Positions 19,016 through 27,097 of a DNA stretch of 64,000 nt are shown piece by piece (position 1 is the stretch's first letter; each line of letters begins with the position of its first letter). Both the position numbers and the translations under genes were made by a program. Under the pieces are notes generated by a model. That model saw nothing but the letters and a program-made list of their open reading frames with translations, did no database searches and was not told where the DNA came from. Where the stretch lies: NCBI GenBank assembly GCA_965216695.1, contig OZ244212.1, positions 1,054,001 to 1,118,000 on the forward strand. The letters are read 5' to 3'. Source of the stretch: G965216695 sp965216695. GTDB lineage: Bacteria > Pseudomonadota > Gammaproteobacteria > Pseudomonadales > Azotimanducaceae.

Positions 19016-20095
19016 TCAGTGCTCAAGCGGCCGCACGCGCATGCCATCCTGCAGACGTTCGGCGCCCGTGGTTACGACACGATCGCCCGCCTGCAATCCC
19101 TCGATCACCGGAACACCGTCACGGCCCGGTGCGCCGACCCGAACACTGCGCCTCTCCACGTCGCCTTCCTCGTTAGCCAGCACCCAAACGAACATGCTGC
19201 CATCCGGCGCCCCGATCACCGCGGCCGGCGGCAGCAGGATGCGATGGTCAACGCCATTACTCAGTTCAACGAACACGGTCGTCGTCATACCGGGCAACAG
19301 GTTCAGATCGGCTGGTCGATCCATCGCAAACGAGACTTCGTAGGTTTGCGCCACGGAATCCGCTTCCGTGCGGTTTTCGCGAACCGTGAGCGGGAACCGC
19401 CGCGAAGGCGCAAACTCGAATTGACAGTACGTGTCCGTTACGTCGGTCGCCGAAACCGTCGCGAACAGGTGCTCCGGAATATTCGCGACAACCAGAAGTT
19501 CATGGAGATCGTGCAGCCGAACGATGGGGTCGGCCGCACGAACGTTCACAAAGCTGTCCACATAGCGCCGGGCCACCAGCGCGTCAAAGGGCGAGATCAG
19601 TCGCGTATCGCGCAGTGTCTCGCGCGCGCGTTCGAGGCGGACCCGTTGCAACTCAAAAAACGAGCGCGCGTCATCTACATCGGAGCGCGCGATCGCGCGC
19701 TGTTTCAGAATGCGCTCTTTGCGTTGCAGATCCTGCCGCGCCAGTTTGAGCTGCACCTCCGCCTCACGCACCGCCAGCTGAAACTCCGTGGGATCCAAAG
19801 CCGCTACCAGCGCGCCGCGTTCCACCGTCTGGCCCTCCCGGACCGGAAGCTGTTGCAACGGGCCGGACACCTCGAACGCCAGGTCGATGGATTTGGCGGC
19901 CTCAATCCGGCCCACGAAAGACAGCTTGCGGGAATCCGGCGACACCGTAACCTCGAGGATGCGCGCCGGGCGCACCGATTGCGGTTCCGCGACCGGATCG
20001 GCCCGATCGGTGCACGCCGCCAACAGCAGAACGCCAATCGCAACGATCCCAGCGCGATGCACGGATTCCCAACCCAACAGGGCGCGCCGCGTCAC
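19016..20095 (-). CDS. RND efflux periplasmic adaptor (membrane fusion protein)
   Basis: A 359-residue membrane fusion protein. The N-terminal signal ends in the lipobox LLAAC, so it is probably a lipoprotein anchored to the inner membrane and facing the periplasm. The lipoyl half-motifs are visible as LAFEVSGPLQQLPVREGQTV and the second as RLISPFDALVARRYVD, with a coiled-coil hairpin between them (VREAEVQLKLARQDLQRKE). It links the RND pump to an outer membrane channel. It starts at a GTG overlapping the TetR stop and precedes the pump by one base. Confidence 0.93.
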   Translation of the reverse strand: MTRRALLGWESVHRAGIVAIGVLLLAACTDRADPVAEPQSVRPARILEVTVSPDSRKLSFVGRIEAAKSIDLAFEVSGPLQQLPVREGQTVERGALVAALDPTEFQLAVREAEVQLKLARQDLQRKERILKQRAIARSDVDDARSFFELQRVRLERARETLRDTRLISPFDALVARRYVDSFVNVRAADPIVRLHDLHELLVVANIPEHLFATVSATDVTDTYCQFEFAPSRRFPLTVRENRTEADSVAQTYEVSFAMDRPADLNLLPGMTTTVFVELSNGVDHRILLPPAAVIGAPDGSMFVWVLANEEGDVERRSVRVGAPGRDGVPVIEGLQAGDRVVTTGAERLQDGMRVRPLEH

Positions 20096-20628
20096 CTGGA
20101 CGCCCCGTCAGCGGCCACCGCCAATTCAACGATCCGTTCCACAATCTGAGACCGCTCGGCCGCATCGATCGGCAGCAGGTTCAGCACCTCCAGAAAGCGC
20201 AAGCCCTCCACTGCGAGGAACACCACCAGGGCCCCGACCGGATCCGCCGCGGACCGTGCCTCATGCAACGTTGCTGCCAGCATGTCACGCGCGGGATGCA
20301 GAAGTTCGGGGTCTTCAGCCGCTGCCGCCAACAGCGCCAGCGACAACGCACGTTCGCGAGGCCGAACCTGGGTTTCCGCGTCGGCCCGCGCACTCACGGG
20401 ACCCAACGCGTCGGCCTGTGATCCGCGTCTGCGAATCGCGCTCAACAGATGTTCGAGCATCCCGCGCAACAGAGCGTGCTTGTTGGGAAAGTGATACAGG
20501 AGCCCGCCCTTGGAGATGCCAGCGGCCTGCGCGACCGCGTCGATCGTCAGATGCGCCGCACCCTGCGACTCCACGACGCGGGCGGCGGCTTCCATAATCG
20601 TGACGCGTTGATTTGCCCTGGGAACCAT
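20092..20628 (-). CDS. TetR-family transcriptional repressor of the RND operon
   Basis: A 178-residue TetR regulator. The N-terminal helix-turn-helix is clear: RVTIMEAAARVVESQG, then IDAVAQAAGISKGGLLYHFPNK. The C-terminal ligand-binding part is less conserved, as usual. It is the first gene of the operon, its stop overlaps the adaptor start, and a palindrome of the type bound by such repressors lies 28 bases upstream of its start. It most likely represses its own operon and is released by a pump substrate or pathway intermediate. Confidence 0.93.
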   Translation of the reverse strand: MVPRANQRVTIMEAAARVVESQGAAHLTIDAVAQAAGISKGGLLYHFPNKHALLRGMLEHLLSAIRRRGSQADALGPVSARADAETQVRPRERALSLALLAAAAEDPELLHPARDMLAATLHEARSAADPVGALVVFLAVEGLRFLEVLNLLPIDAAERSQIVERIVELAVAADGASR

Positions 20629-20634
20629 TCACCG

Positions 20635-20674
20635 ACTGTACACACTCGAGACTAAACCGTCCAGACGGTACAGT
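20635..20674. promoter_or_regulatory. Palindromic operator upstream of the TetR gene
   Basis: ACCGTC at 20656-20661 and GACGGT at 20664-20669 form a perfect six-base inverted repeat with a two-base spacer, typical of TetR half-sites. It is enclosed by a second inverted repeat, ACTGTAC at 20635-20641 and GTACAGT at 20668-20674. The site lies between the TetR start at 20628 and the next gene upstream, where the operon promoter should be. Autorepression is the natural reading. Confidence 0.65.
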
Positions 20675-20720
20675 TTCCAGAGCGCAAGAATAGAGCATTA
20701 AAAACAGCGGGTTACAGCGA

Positions 20721-21950
20721 CTACGTGATTACTCTTTTGGAACGGAGCTCTGCTATGCCGTCGGCGCTGAGCCCAAGCGAAGCGAGGATCGCCTCATTGT
20801 CTTCGCCCACCGCGTGCGCTGCGGTCCGCACTCGTGTAGGCGTCCTGGAAAACTTGGCGACCGGTCCCAGCAGCGGCACCCGCTGACCGTCGCGCAACTC
20901 CGTTTCCTGCAACAGCGCACGCGCCTCGATATTGGGGTCCGCTACCGCAGTGGGGAAGTCGTGTACCGGTGCGACGGGTAAGCCCGCATCGCCACACACC
21001 TGCACCACAAACGCCTGCGACTGCTGCGCGCACCATTGCGCGACGATCGCATCCACAGCCTCGCGGTTGGCCGTACGCGACACGGTGTCCGCAAAGCGGG
21101 CATCGGTGACCAGATCCGGCGTGTCCATCAGGTCGCACATGGCTTTCCAGTGTGGATTGAGCGACATGCCGAGAAAAACCCAGCCGTCGCGGCATTCGTA
21201 CGTATTGAAAGGCGCCACCAACGGAAACTGATTGGCCGACCGCTCACACGGAATACCAACGCGCGCCATACTCGGAAACATATTGGATGCCCCGAGGATC
21301 GCGTCGAACAGCGCAACGTCCACATGCTGCCCCTCCCCGGTCTGATCACGGTGACGCAACGCCGCCAGCGCAGACATCGCTGCATGCAGGCCTGCCAGAT
21401 CGTCGCCGAGAAACGTTGGTGCTTTCACCGGACCGCCGTCGATTTCGCCGTTCAGCGACATCCAGCCCGATTGCGCCTGTACCAGCGGGTCGTATCCCGC
21501 CCGGTGCCGGTGCGGCCCGAACTGTCCGAATCCGCTGATGGACACGTACACCACCGCCGGATTGACCGTGGCAACGTCATCGTAGCCGAGTCCCCATTCG
21601 GCAAGCGTGCCCGGTTTGAAGTTCTCGACCACCACGTCTGCTTTTGCGGCCAGCTCGAGCACGATCGCCCGACCCTCGGGGGCGTGCATGTCCAGACCAA
21701 GATTTCGCTTGTTGCGATTGACGGTTTCGTTCAGCAGCGACAGACCATCGCCACTCGGCAGATGCGGGCCGAGCAATCGGCCGATTTCGCCGTCCGGGTG
21801 TTCGATCTTGATAACATCCGCGCCCATGTCGGCCAGCAGACAGGCGGCCATCGGTCCTGCCCAGGACGTCGTGATGTCGAGCACCTGCAGCCCCGCGAGC
21901 GGACCGGTCGAGTCGGCTGCGGCTCGTTTGTAAAACGTGTTCCTGTCCAT
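20721..21950 (-). CDS. CaiB/BaiF family III CoA-transferase
   Basis: A 409-residue single-domain family III CoA-transferase. The N-terminal motif GLQVLDITTSWAGPMAACLL and GADVIKIEHPDGEIGR are typical. The putative catalytic Asp is in TFLGDDLAGLHAA, followed by LRHRDQTGEGQHVDVAL. The ATG at 21950 is chosen because the frame further upstream offers only a TTG at 21974. The SDR gene ends 24 bases upstream in the same direction, so the two are probably one transcript. Confidence 0.93.
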   Translation of the reverse strand: MDRNTFYKRAAADSTGPLAGLQVLDITTSWAGPMAACLLADMGADVIKIEHPDGEIGRLLGPHLPSGDGLSLLNETVNRNKRNLGLDMHAPEGRAIVLELAAKADVVVENFKPGTLAEWGLGYDDVATVNPAVVYVSISGFGQFGPHRHRAGYDPLVQAQSGWMSLNGEIDGGPVKAPTFLGDDLAGLHAAMSALAALRHRDQTGEGQHVDVALFDAILGASNMFPSMARVGIPCERSANQFPLVAPFNTYECRDGWVFLGMSLNPHWKAMCDLMDTPDLVTDARFADTVSRTANREAVDAIVAQWCAQQSQAFVVQVCGDAGLPVAPVHDFPTAVADPNIEARALLQETELRDGQRVPLLGPVAKFSRTPTRVRTAAHAVGEDNEAILASLGLSADGIAELRSKRVIT

Positions 21951-21974
21951 TGCGGTATTCCTTCTGGATAACAA

Positions 21975-22832
21975 TCAAAAGCTCGGCCGTGTGCTGTACG
22001 GCGTCAGCTGCAACTCGTGCGTCCAGCAGGAGCGGTCCTGCGAGTGCAGGTAGAAGTACGCATCAGCAATACTGGCCGGGTTCATGATCAGCTCCGGGCG
22101 CTTGCGGGCGATGTCCAACGCACGCGTGCCCGGTGAGTCGATCAGGCCATCGACGATAATGTTGGCCACATGCACCCCATGCTCGGAGTACTCCTCCGTG
22201 AGCACCTGTGCAAGCGTGCGCATCATTACCCGGGGGTAGTAGAGCGACTGGCCCGTAAGCCGTTTGCGGCCGCGCAACGCCGCGGCGTTGTTCGTAATCA
22301 GAAAACTCCCGCTGCCGCGCTCACGCATGGCCGGCAGTACCTGTTTCGCCACCAGGAAAGGTCCCCGGCTCGAAATATGTTGCGCGGTTTCGAACATTGC
22401 GTCCGGTACGAACTCGAGCAGTTCCTGGTCCGGTGGCAGGTCGCGGCCTTCGAGATATCCGGCGTTGTAGATCAGCACTTCGGGCTCACCTGCATCCCCC
22501 CGGATCTGCGCAAACGCAGACTCAACCGAGTCGGGCTCGGCAAGATCGAGTTCGACGATCGCGCATCGCCCACCACGGCTGCGCACCATGTCGCTGAGCG
22601 CCGACGCGTTTGCAGCATTACGGGTCGTCAGCACAACGAAGTGCCCGGCTGCAGCGAACCGCAACGCCAGCGCCCCACCGATACCCCATCGGGCGGACTC
22701 CGGCATCGAACGATCGTCCACCGGCCCGCCGTGTGCCAGATGGGTGTTCCGTCCATCTGCTTGCCACTTCGATGTAGCACCGACAATGACCGTGACCGGC
22801 AGTCCGTCACCATTCAACGATCGATCCGGCAT
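21975..22832 (-). CDS. Atypical SDR-family protein with insertion in the cofactor loop
   Basis: A 285-residue Rossmann protein of the short-chain dehydrogenase superfamily. VTVIVGATS at residues 13-21 and GIGGALALRFA at 50-60 are the two parts of the glycine-rich cofactor loop, but about 28 residues separate them where the family has none. The acidic DLAE near residue 97 and NAG at 123-125 are normal. The catalytic Tyr-x-x-x-Lys is not present: the region reads GQSLYYPRVMMRT, and the catalytic Ser position reads ITNNAAA. It may bind a nucleotide cofactor without classic SDR chemistry. The ATG has AGGGGAA upstream. It is the first gene of a two-gene unit with a CoA-transferase. Confidence 0.78.
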   Translation of the reverse strand: MPDRSLNGDGLPVTVIVGATSKWQADGRNTHLAHGGPVDDRSMPESARWGIGGALALRFAAAGHFVVLTTRNAANASALSDMVRSRGGRCAIVELDLAEPDSVESAFAQIRGDAGEPEVLIYNAGYLEGRDLPPDQELLEFVPDAMFETAQHISSRGPFLVAKQVLPAMRERGSGSFLITNNAAALRGRKRLTGQSLYYPRVMMRTLAQVLTEEYSEHGVHVANIIVDGLIDSPGTRALDIARKRPELIMNPASIADAYFYLHSQDRSCWTHELQLTPYSTRPSF

Positions 22833-22927
22833 ATTTCCCCTCGCACGTTTCCGCTGTAACAGAACCTACAAATATACCAGCGGCCGACCTCCCGTCGTCC
22901 TGCGGCCGCAGACGCAGCCGGCGCTCT

Positions 22928-22955
22928 TTGCAGGTACTCCGGGATAGGATAGATT
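22928..22955 (+). promoter_or_regulatory. Possible promoter of the molybdenum hydroxylase operon
   Basis: TTGCAG at 22928-22933 and TAGATT at 22950-22955 are separated by 16 bases and lie in the 251-base gap between the divergent SDR gene and the hydroxylase operon. The match is moderate. Nothing else clear is seen in the gap. Confidence 0.3.
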
Positions 22956-23083
22956 GCGCAACGGGACACGGGCGGATTGCGCTCAGGCGCAACGCCGCCA
23001 CACATCTGACAACTTCTGTCTGAAACGGCTTCGGCCGTCGAAAAGCCAACCCGAACTACCAATCTGGAACAACAAGGGGAGTC

Positions 23084-23944
23084 ATGAGATACGAAGCACC
23101 CACCACCACGAAGGAAGCGGTGACGCTGCTGGCGAAAGCCAAAGGCAGCGCCTGCATCCTTGCCGGCGGCACCGACCTGCTGGTACGGATGAAAAGCGGT
23201 CTGACCGAGCCTGATGTTGTGGTCGACATCAAGCGCATTCCATCCATGGGTGAGATCCGAAAATCGGACAGTGGTTTTCGCATCGGCGCAGCCGTACCCG
23301 GCGCCGCACTGAACGAGCACACCGCATTGAAGCGTGCGTGGCCCGGCGTGGTAGAAGCCGCCAATCTGATCGGCTCCGACCAGATTCAAGGCCGCTGCAC
23401 GATGGCCGGCAATCTCTGCAACGCATCCCCCGCCGCAGATAGCGTACCCGCACTCGTCGCTGCAGGCGCTAAAGCAAAGATCGCCGGGCCTAAAGGTCGC
23501 CGCACCGTTGCTGTCGAAAAGGTCGTAACCGGCCCCGGCAAAACGAGCCTCGGCAAAGGCGAAATCGTCGAAGCCATCACGTTACCCAAGCGCCCAGCCC
23601 GAACCGGAGATGCCTACCTTAGATTCATTCCCCGCACGGAGATGGACATTGCCGTGTGCAGCGCCGGCGTATGCCTCACGCTCGGCAGCAAGGGCGTCAT
23701 CAAAAAGGCACGCGTCGCACTCGGGGCGGTTGCTCCGACCGTCGTGCTGGTACCTGAAGCTGCGGACGCACTGATCGGCTCCAAGCTAGACGACGAGGCT
23801 CTGGTGGCGCTCGCTGCGGCATGCGAAGCCGCTTGCGCGCCGATCGACGACAAGCGGGGTACGGTGGAATTTCGAACCGAAGTGGCTGGAGTGCTGGCAA
23901 AGCGCGCCGCCCGAATTGCTTATCAACGCGCGGGAGGTAAATGA
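23084..23944 (+). CDS. Molybdenum hydroxylase FAD-binding subunit (CoxM-like)
   Basis: A 286-residue FAD-binding subunit of the xanthine dehydrogenase / CO dehydrogenase family. The FAD motifs CILAGGTDLLVRMKSG and TMAGNLCNASPAADSVPAL are intact, and the C-terminal domain VEFRTEVAGVLAKRA is typical. The protein passes electrons from the iron-sulfur subunit to an acceptor. A GGGGAG site precedes the ATG. Its stop overlaps the start of the iron-sulfur subunit (ATGA). The order medium, small, large subunit is a common one for these operons. Confidence 0.95.
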   Translation: MRYEAPTTTKEAVTLLAKAKGSACILAGGTDLLVRMKSGLTEPDVVVDIKRIPSMGEIRKSDSGFRIGAAVPGAALNEHTALKRAWPGVVEAANLIGSDQIQGRCTMAGNLCNASPAADSVPALVAAGAKAKIAGPKGRRTVAVEKVVTGPGKTSLGKGEIVEAITLPKRPARTGDAYLRFIPRTEMDIAVCSAGVCLTLGSKGVIKKARVALGAVAPTVVLVPEAADALIGSKLDDEALVALAAACEAACAPIDDKRGTVEFRTEVAGVLAKRAARIAYQRAGGK

Positions 23945-24465
23945 TGGCCGGCGTTCACGTACGAACAACAATCAATGGCGACGCAGTGGAATTCGCCTGT
24001 CCCGGCGACGAAACACTGCTGGACGCGCTGCGCGACCGGGTTGGCCTGACCGGCGCGAAGGAAGGTTGCGGAACGGGCGATTGCGGTGCCTGCAGCGTCA
24101 CGCTGGACGGCCGCTTGGTCTGTTCCTGTCTGGTGCTCGGCGCGGAAGCGGACGGGCGCGAGGTGGCAACGGTGGAAGGACTCGCGCGCGGCAACACGCT
24201 GCACCCGCTGCAACAGCAGTTCATCGATCACGCGGCCCTGCAGTGCGGCGTCTGCACCCCCGGTTTTCTCGTCGCCGCCAAAGCGCTGCTCGACCACAAC
24301 CAGGACCCGAGCGAAACCGAGATTCGCTACGCGCTTGCGGGCAACCTGTGTCGATGCACCGGATATGACCGTATCGTCCGAGCCGTGCAGGCCGCGGCGA
24401 AGGACCTGGCCAAAGAGGCAGCAGCCGAGAAGCGCAAGAAAGCTCGAAAAAAGGCGAAGAAGTAG
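23941..24465 (+). CDS. Molybdenum hydroxylase [2Fe-2S] subunit (CoxS-like)
   Basis: A 174-residue subunit with two [2Fe-2S] clusters. The plant-type ferredoxin cluster is seen in GCGTGDCGACSV with a fourth Cys in LVCSCLVLG; the second cluster uses QCGVCTPGF and LCRCTGYD. It carries electrons from the molybdenum site to the FAD subunit. An unusual Lys-rich tail (KRKKARKKAKK) ends the protein. Start overlaps the previous stop; a second ATG follows directly and either could be used. Confidence 0.96.
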   Translation: MMAGVHVRTTINGDAVEFACPGDETLLDALRDRVGLTGAKEGCGTGDCGACSVTLDGRLVCSCLVLGAEADGREVATVEGLARGNTLHPLQQQFIDHAALQCGVCTPGFLVAAKALLDHNQDPSETEIRYALAGNLCRCTGYDRIVRAVQAAAKDLAKEAAAEKRKKARKKAKK

Positions 24466-24551
24466 ATCCGGACACCCGCTCATAACACGTAACAAACCCG
24501 CCGGACGCGCGAGAGACGTCCGACCCGGTGAATGAATCAGGAGAAGGAACA

Positions 24552-26816
24552 TTGGCTTTAGACACCAGTTTCACTAATCAACAGTTCGAGCAGGTCGGTA
24601 CCCGACCGCCGCGTCCGGACGGAATCGACAAGGTAACGGGTCGAGCCCGCTACGGTGCCGACGCATCGGCCCCCGGCCAGCTGGTCGGCCTGATCCTGCG
24701 CTCTCCGCACGCACACGCGAAGATACGCAGCATCGATACATCGAAAGCGGAAAAAATCAAAGGCGTGAAGGCCGTCATCACGTGCGACGACCTGCCCGAT
24801 CTCACCAACGGCGACCGGGCGACGCTCGATATACTTGAGAACTGCATGGCGAGAGGACGCGCGCTCTATGACGGCCACGCGGTCGCTGCGGTGGCCGCCA
24901 TCGATGCACAGACGGCACGTAAAGCACTCAAAGCCATCAAAGTGGACTACAAAGTACTGCCGCACGTGACCGACGTGGACGAGGCCATGAAGCCGTCCGC
25001 ACCCGTCATACAACCCTGGGTGCGCACTGTCGGCGTCGACCCGGCGCCGGAAAAGGCGTCCAACATCGCCCAGCGTTCCCAGTTCGGTCATGGCGACGTG
25101 GAAGCCGGTTTCAAACAGGCCGACGTCATCATCGAGAAGAGTTACAAAACCGAACAGACCCACCAGGGGTACATAGAACCGCACGCCTGTCTTGCCAGCG
25201 TAGGCCCCGATGGCCACGGTGAACTCTGGGTAACTACCCAGGGCCACTTCACGTTTCGCAACATGTGCGCATCGCTGCTGGGCATGGACGTCGCGAAACT
25301 CAAAGTCACATCGTCCGAGATCGGCGGCGGCTTCGGCGGCAAAACCCACGTGTGGATGGAACCGGTTGCGCTGGCGCTGTCGCGCAAAGCCAACCGTCCG
25401 GTCAAGGTCGTGTTGACGCGCGACGAGGTGTTCCGCGGTACCGGCCCCACCTGCTCTACATCCATTGACGTGAAGATCGGCGCAACGCGGGATGGCCGGG
25501 TAACCGCAGCCAGCGCAACGCTGCGCTACCAGGACGGCGCGTTTCCGGGCATCTGGGGCATGCTTGGAGCCATGACTGCGTGGGCATGTTACGACCTCGA
25601 AAACGTCGTAGCGGTTGCGTACGACGTGCTCGTGAATCGACCAAAGGTTGCCGCCTACCGGGCACCCTCCGCGCCCATGGCCGCGTTCGCCGTGGAGAGC
25701 ACGATGGACCTCGTCGCAGAGGAGCTGGGGATGGACCCGGTGGATTTCCGGTTGCAAAACGCAGCCAGAGAAGGCACCCGCGCCTCGTACGGGCCCACCT
25801 ACGGACCCATTGGTATTGTCCCGACCCTCGAAGCCGTAAAAAACCACCCGCATATGAAAGCGCCGCTGAAAGAAAATCAGGGACGGGGCATGGCATGCGG
25901 GTTCTGGTTCAATTTCGGCGGCCAGACCTGCACCGACCTGAACATCGGCGTGGACGGTACCGTCAACCTCACCGTCGGAACCGTCGACGTCGGAGGTTCG
26001 CGCGCGTCGCTGTCGCTGATTGCCGCCGAAGAACTCGGCGTGCCCTACGACAAGGTCAAGTGCACGATCGGTGATACCACCTCTCTCGGTCACAACGACA
26101 CAACGGAAGGCAGTCGCGGTACGTTCTCCTCCGGCATGGCCACCATTTTCGCGGCGCGTAACGCAATCAACGTGTTGAAGGAGCGCGCCGCGAAGACCTG
26201 GGACATCCCGGTAGAGGATGTGGAATGGAAGGAAGGGAAAGCGGTCGCGAGCGGCGTTGCGCACAGCAACCTGGCTCCGCTCTCACTTCAGGAAATTGCG
26301 GCTAAATCTCCGACCACCGGCGGACCCATAGCCGGCCACAGCGAAGTCGTCGCAGACGGCGCGGGCGTCTCGTTCGCAAGCCACATCTGCGATGTCGAGG
26401 TAGATCCCGAAACCGGCTCGACGCGGGTCCTGCGATACACCGTTGTACAGGACGCCGGCAAAGCGATACACCCGGACTACGTGGAAGGCCAGTTCCAGGG
26501 CGCTGCCGCACAGGGCATTGGTTGGGCCCTGAACGAAGAGTACATCTATGGCAAAGATGGCCGGCTGGAGAACCCGGGTTTCCTCGACTACCGGATTCCG
26601 GTGTGCTCGGATCTCCCGTTCATTGACACGATGATTCTGGAGATACCCAATCCCGGTCACCCGTACGGCGTTCGAGGCGTCGGTGAAACGTCGATCGTGC
26701 CGCCGCTCGCCGCAATCGGCAGCGCTGTCTCCAACGCTGTAGGGGTTCGTATGAACCACGTGCCGATGTCGCCGCCGCGCATTCTCAAAGCCATCAAAGA
26801 CCAGCGCGGCAGCTGA
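24552..26816 (+). CDS. Molybdenum hydroxylase large subunit (molybdopterin-binding)
   Basis: A 754-residue molybdopterin-binding subunit of the xanthine oxidase family. Motifs include the N-terminal RPDGIDKVTGRARYGAD, the molybdopterin-binding GGGFGGKTHVWMEP, an active-site loop AYRAPSAPMAAFAVES rather than the CO dehydrogenase AYxCSFR loop, and the base catalyst Glu near residue 712 in GVRGVGETSIVPP. It therefore hydroxylates an organic substrate, not CO; which one is unknown. The TTG at 24552, eight bases after AGGAG, is the best start; a GTG at 24528 is also in frame. It is preceded by an 86-base gap. Confidence 0.95.
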   Translation: MALDTSFTNQQFEQVGTRPPRPDGIDKVTGRARYGADASAPGQLVGLILRSPHAHAKIRSIDTSKAEKIKGVKAVITCDDLPDLTNGDRATLDILENCMARGRALYDGHAVAAVAAIDAQTARKALKAIKVDYKVLPHVTDVDEAMKPSAPVIQPWVRTVGVDPAPEKASNIAQRSQFGHGDVEAGFKQADVIIEKSYKTEQTHQGYIEPHACLASVGPDGHGELWVTTQGHFTFRNMCASLLGMDVAKLKVTSSEIGGGFGGKTHVWMEPVALALSRKANRPVKVVLTRDEVFRGTGPTCSTSIDVKIGATRDGRVTAASATLRYQDGAFPGIWGMLGAMTAWACYDLENVVAVAYDVLVNRPKVAAYRAPSAPMAAFAVESTMDLVAEELGMDPVDFRLQNAAREGTRASYGPTYGPIGIVPTLEAVKNHPHMKAPLKENQGRGMACGFWFNFGGQTCTDLNIGVDGTVNLTVGTVDVGGSRASLSLIAAEELGVPYDKVKCTIGDTTSLGHNDTTEGSRGTFSSGMATIFAARNAINVLKERAAKTWDIPVEDVEWKEGKAVASGVAHSNLAPLSLQEIAAKSPTTGGPIAGHSEVVADGAGVSFASHICDVEVDPETGSTRVLRYTVVQDAGKAIHPDYVEGQFQGAAAQGIGWALNEEYIYGKDGRLENPGFLDYRIPVCSDLPFIDTMILEIPNPGHPYGVRGVGETSIVPPLAAIGSAVSNAVGVRMNHVPMSPPRILKAIKDQRGS

Positions 26817-26825
26817 CGGGACACG

Positions 26826-27071
26826 ATGGCGCAGGTGCACGTGACCGGCGCGCTGCGCGACGCGCTGGATGGAGCGGCCTCGGTGATGATCGAGGCCGCG
26901 TCGATCCGGGAGTTGCTGCGCAAGCTGGTGGAACGGCACCCGCGCATGCAGCGCCACATTGATGAAGGCATCGCGGTGTCGATCGACGGAGACATCTATC
27001 GCGACGACTGGAGCCAACCCATTCCCGCCGGCGCGGAGGTGTACCTGTTGCCCCGCATACCGGGCGGTTAA
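26826..27071 (+). CDS. MoaD/ThiS-like sulfur carrier protein
   Basis: An 81-residue ubiquitin-like beta-grasp protein. It has the strand pattern VHVTGALRDAL, the helix SIRELLRKLVERHP, and PAGAEVYLLPRIPGG ending exactly in Gly-Gly, the diagnostic tail that is activated as a thiocarboxylate. Such carriers donate sulfur to molybdopterin or thiamine precursors. It starts ten bases after the hydroxylase large subunit. A dedicated role in making or sulfurating the cofactor of this enzyme is suggested by position only; no E1-like enzyme is nearby. Confidence 0.88.
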   Translation: MAQVHVTGALRDALDGAASVMIEAASIRELLRKLVERHPRMQRHIDEGIAVSIDGDIYRDDWSQPIPAGAEVYLLPRIPGG

Positions 27072-27097
27072 CGACATACTGAGGACCACACCACGCG

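Noticed and set aside
24558..26264. 568-codon open frame opposite the molybdenum hydroxylase large subunit
   Set aside because: A shadow of a gene with clear motifs; the His- and Arg-rich product fits no family.
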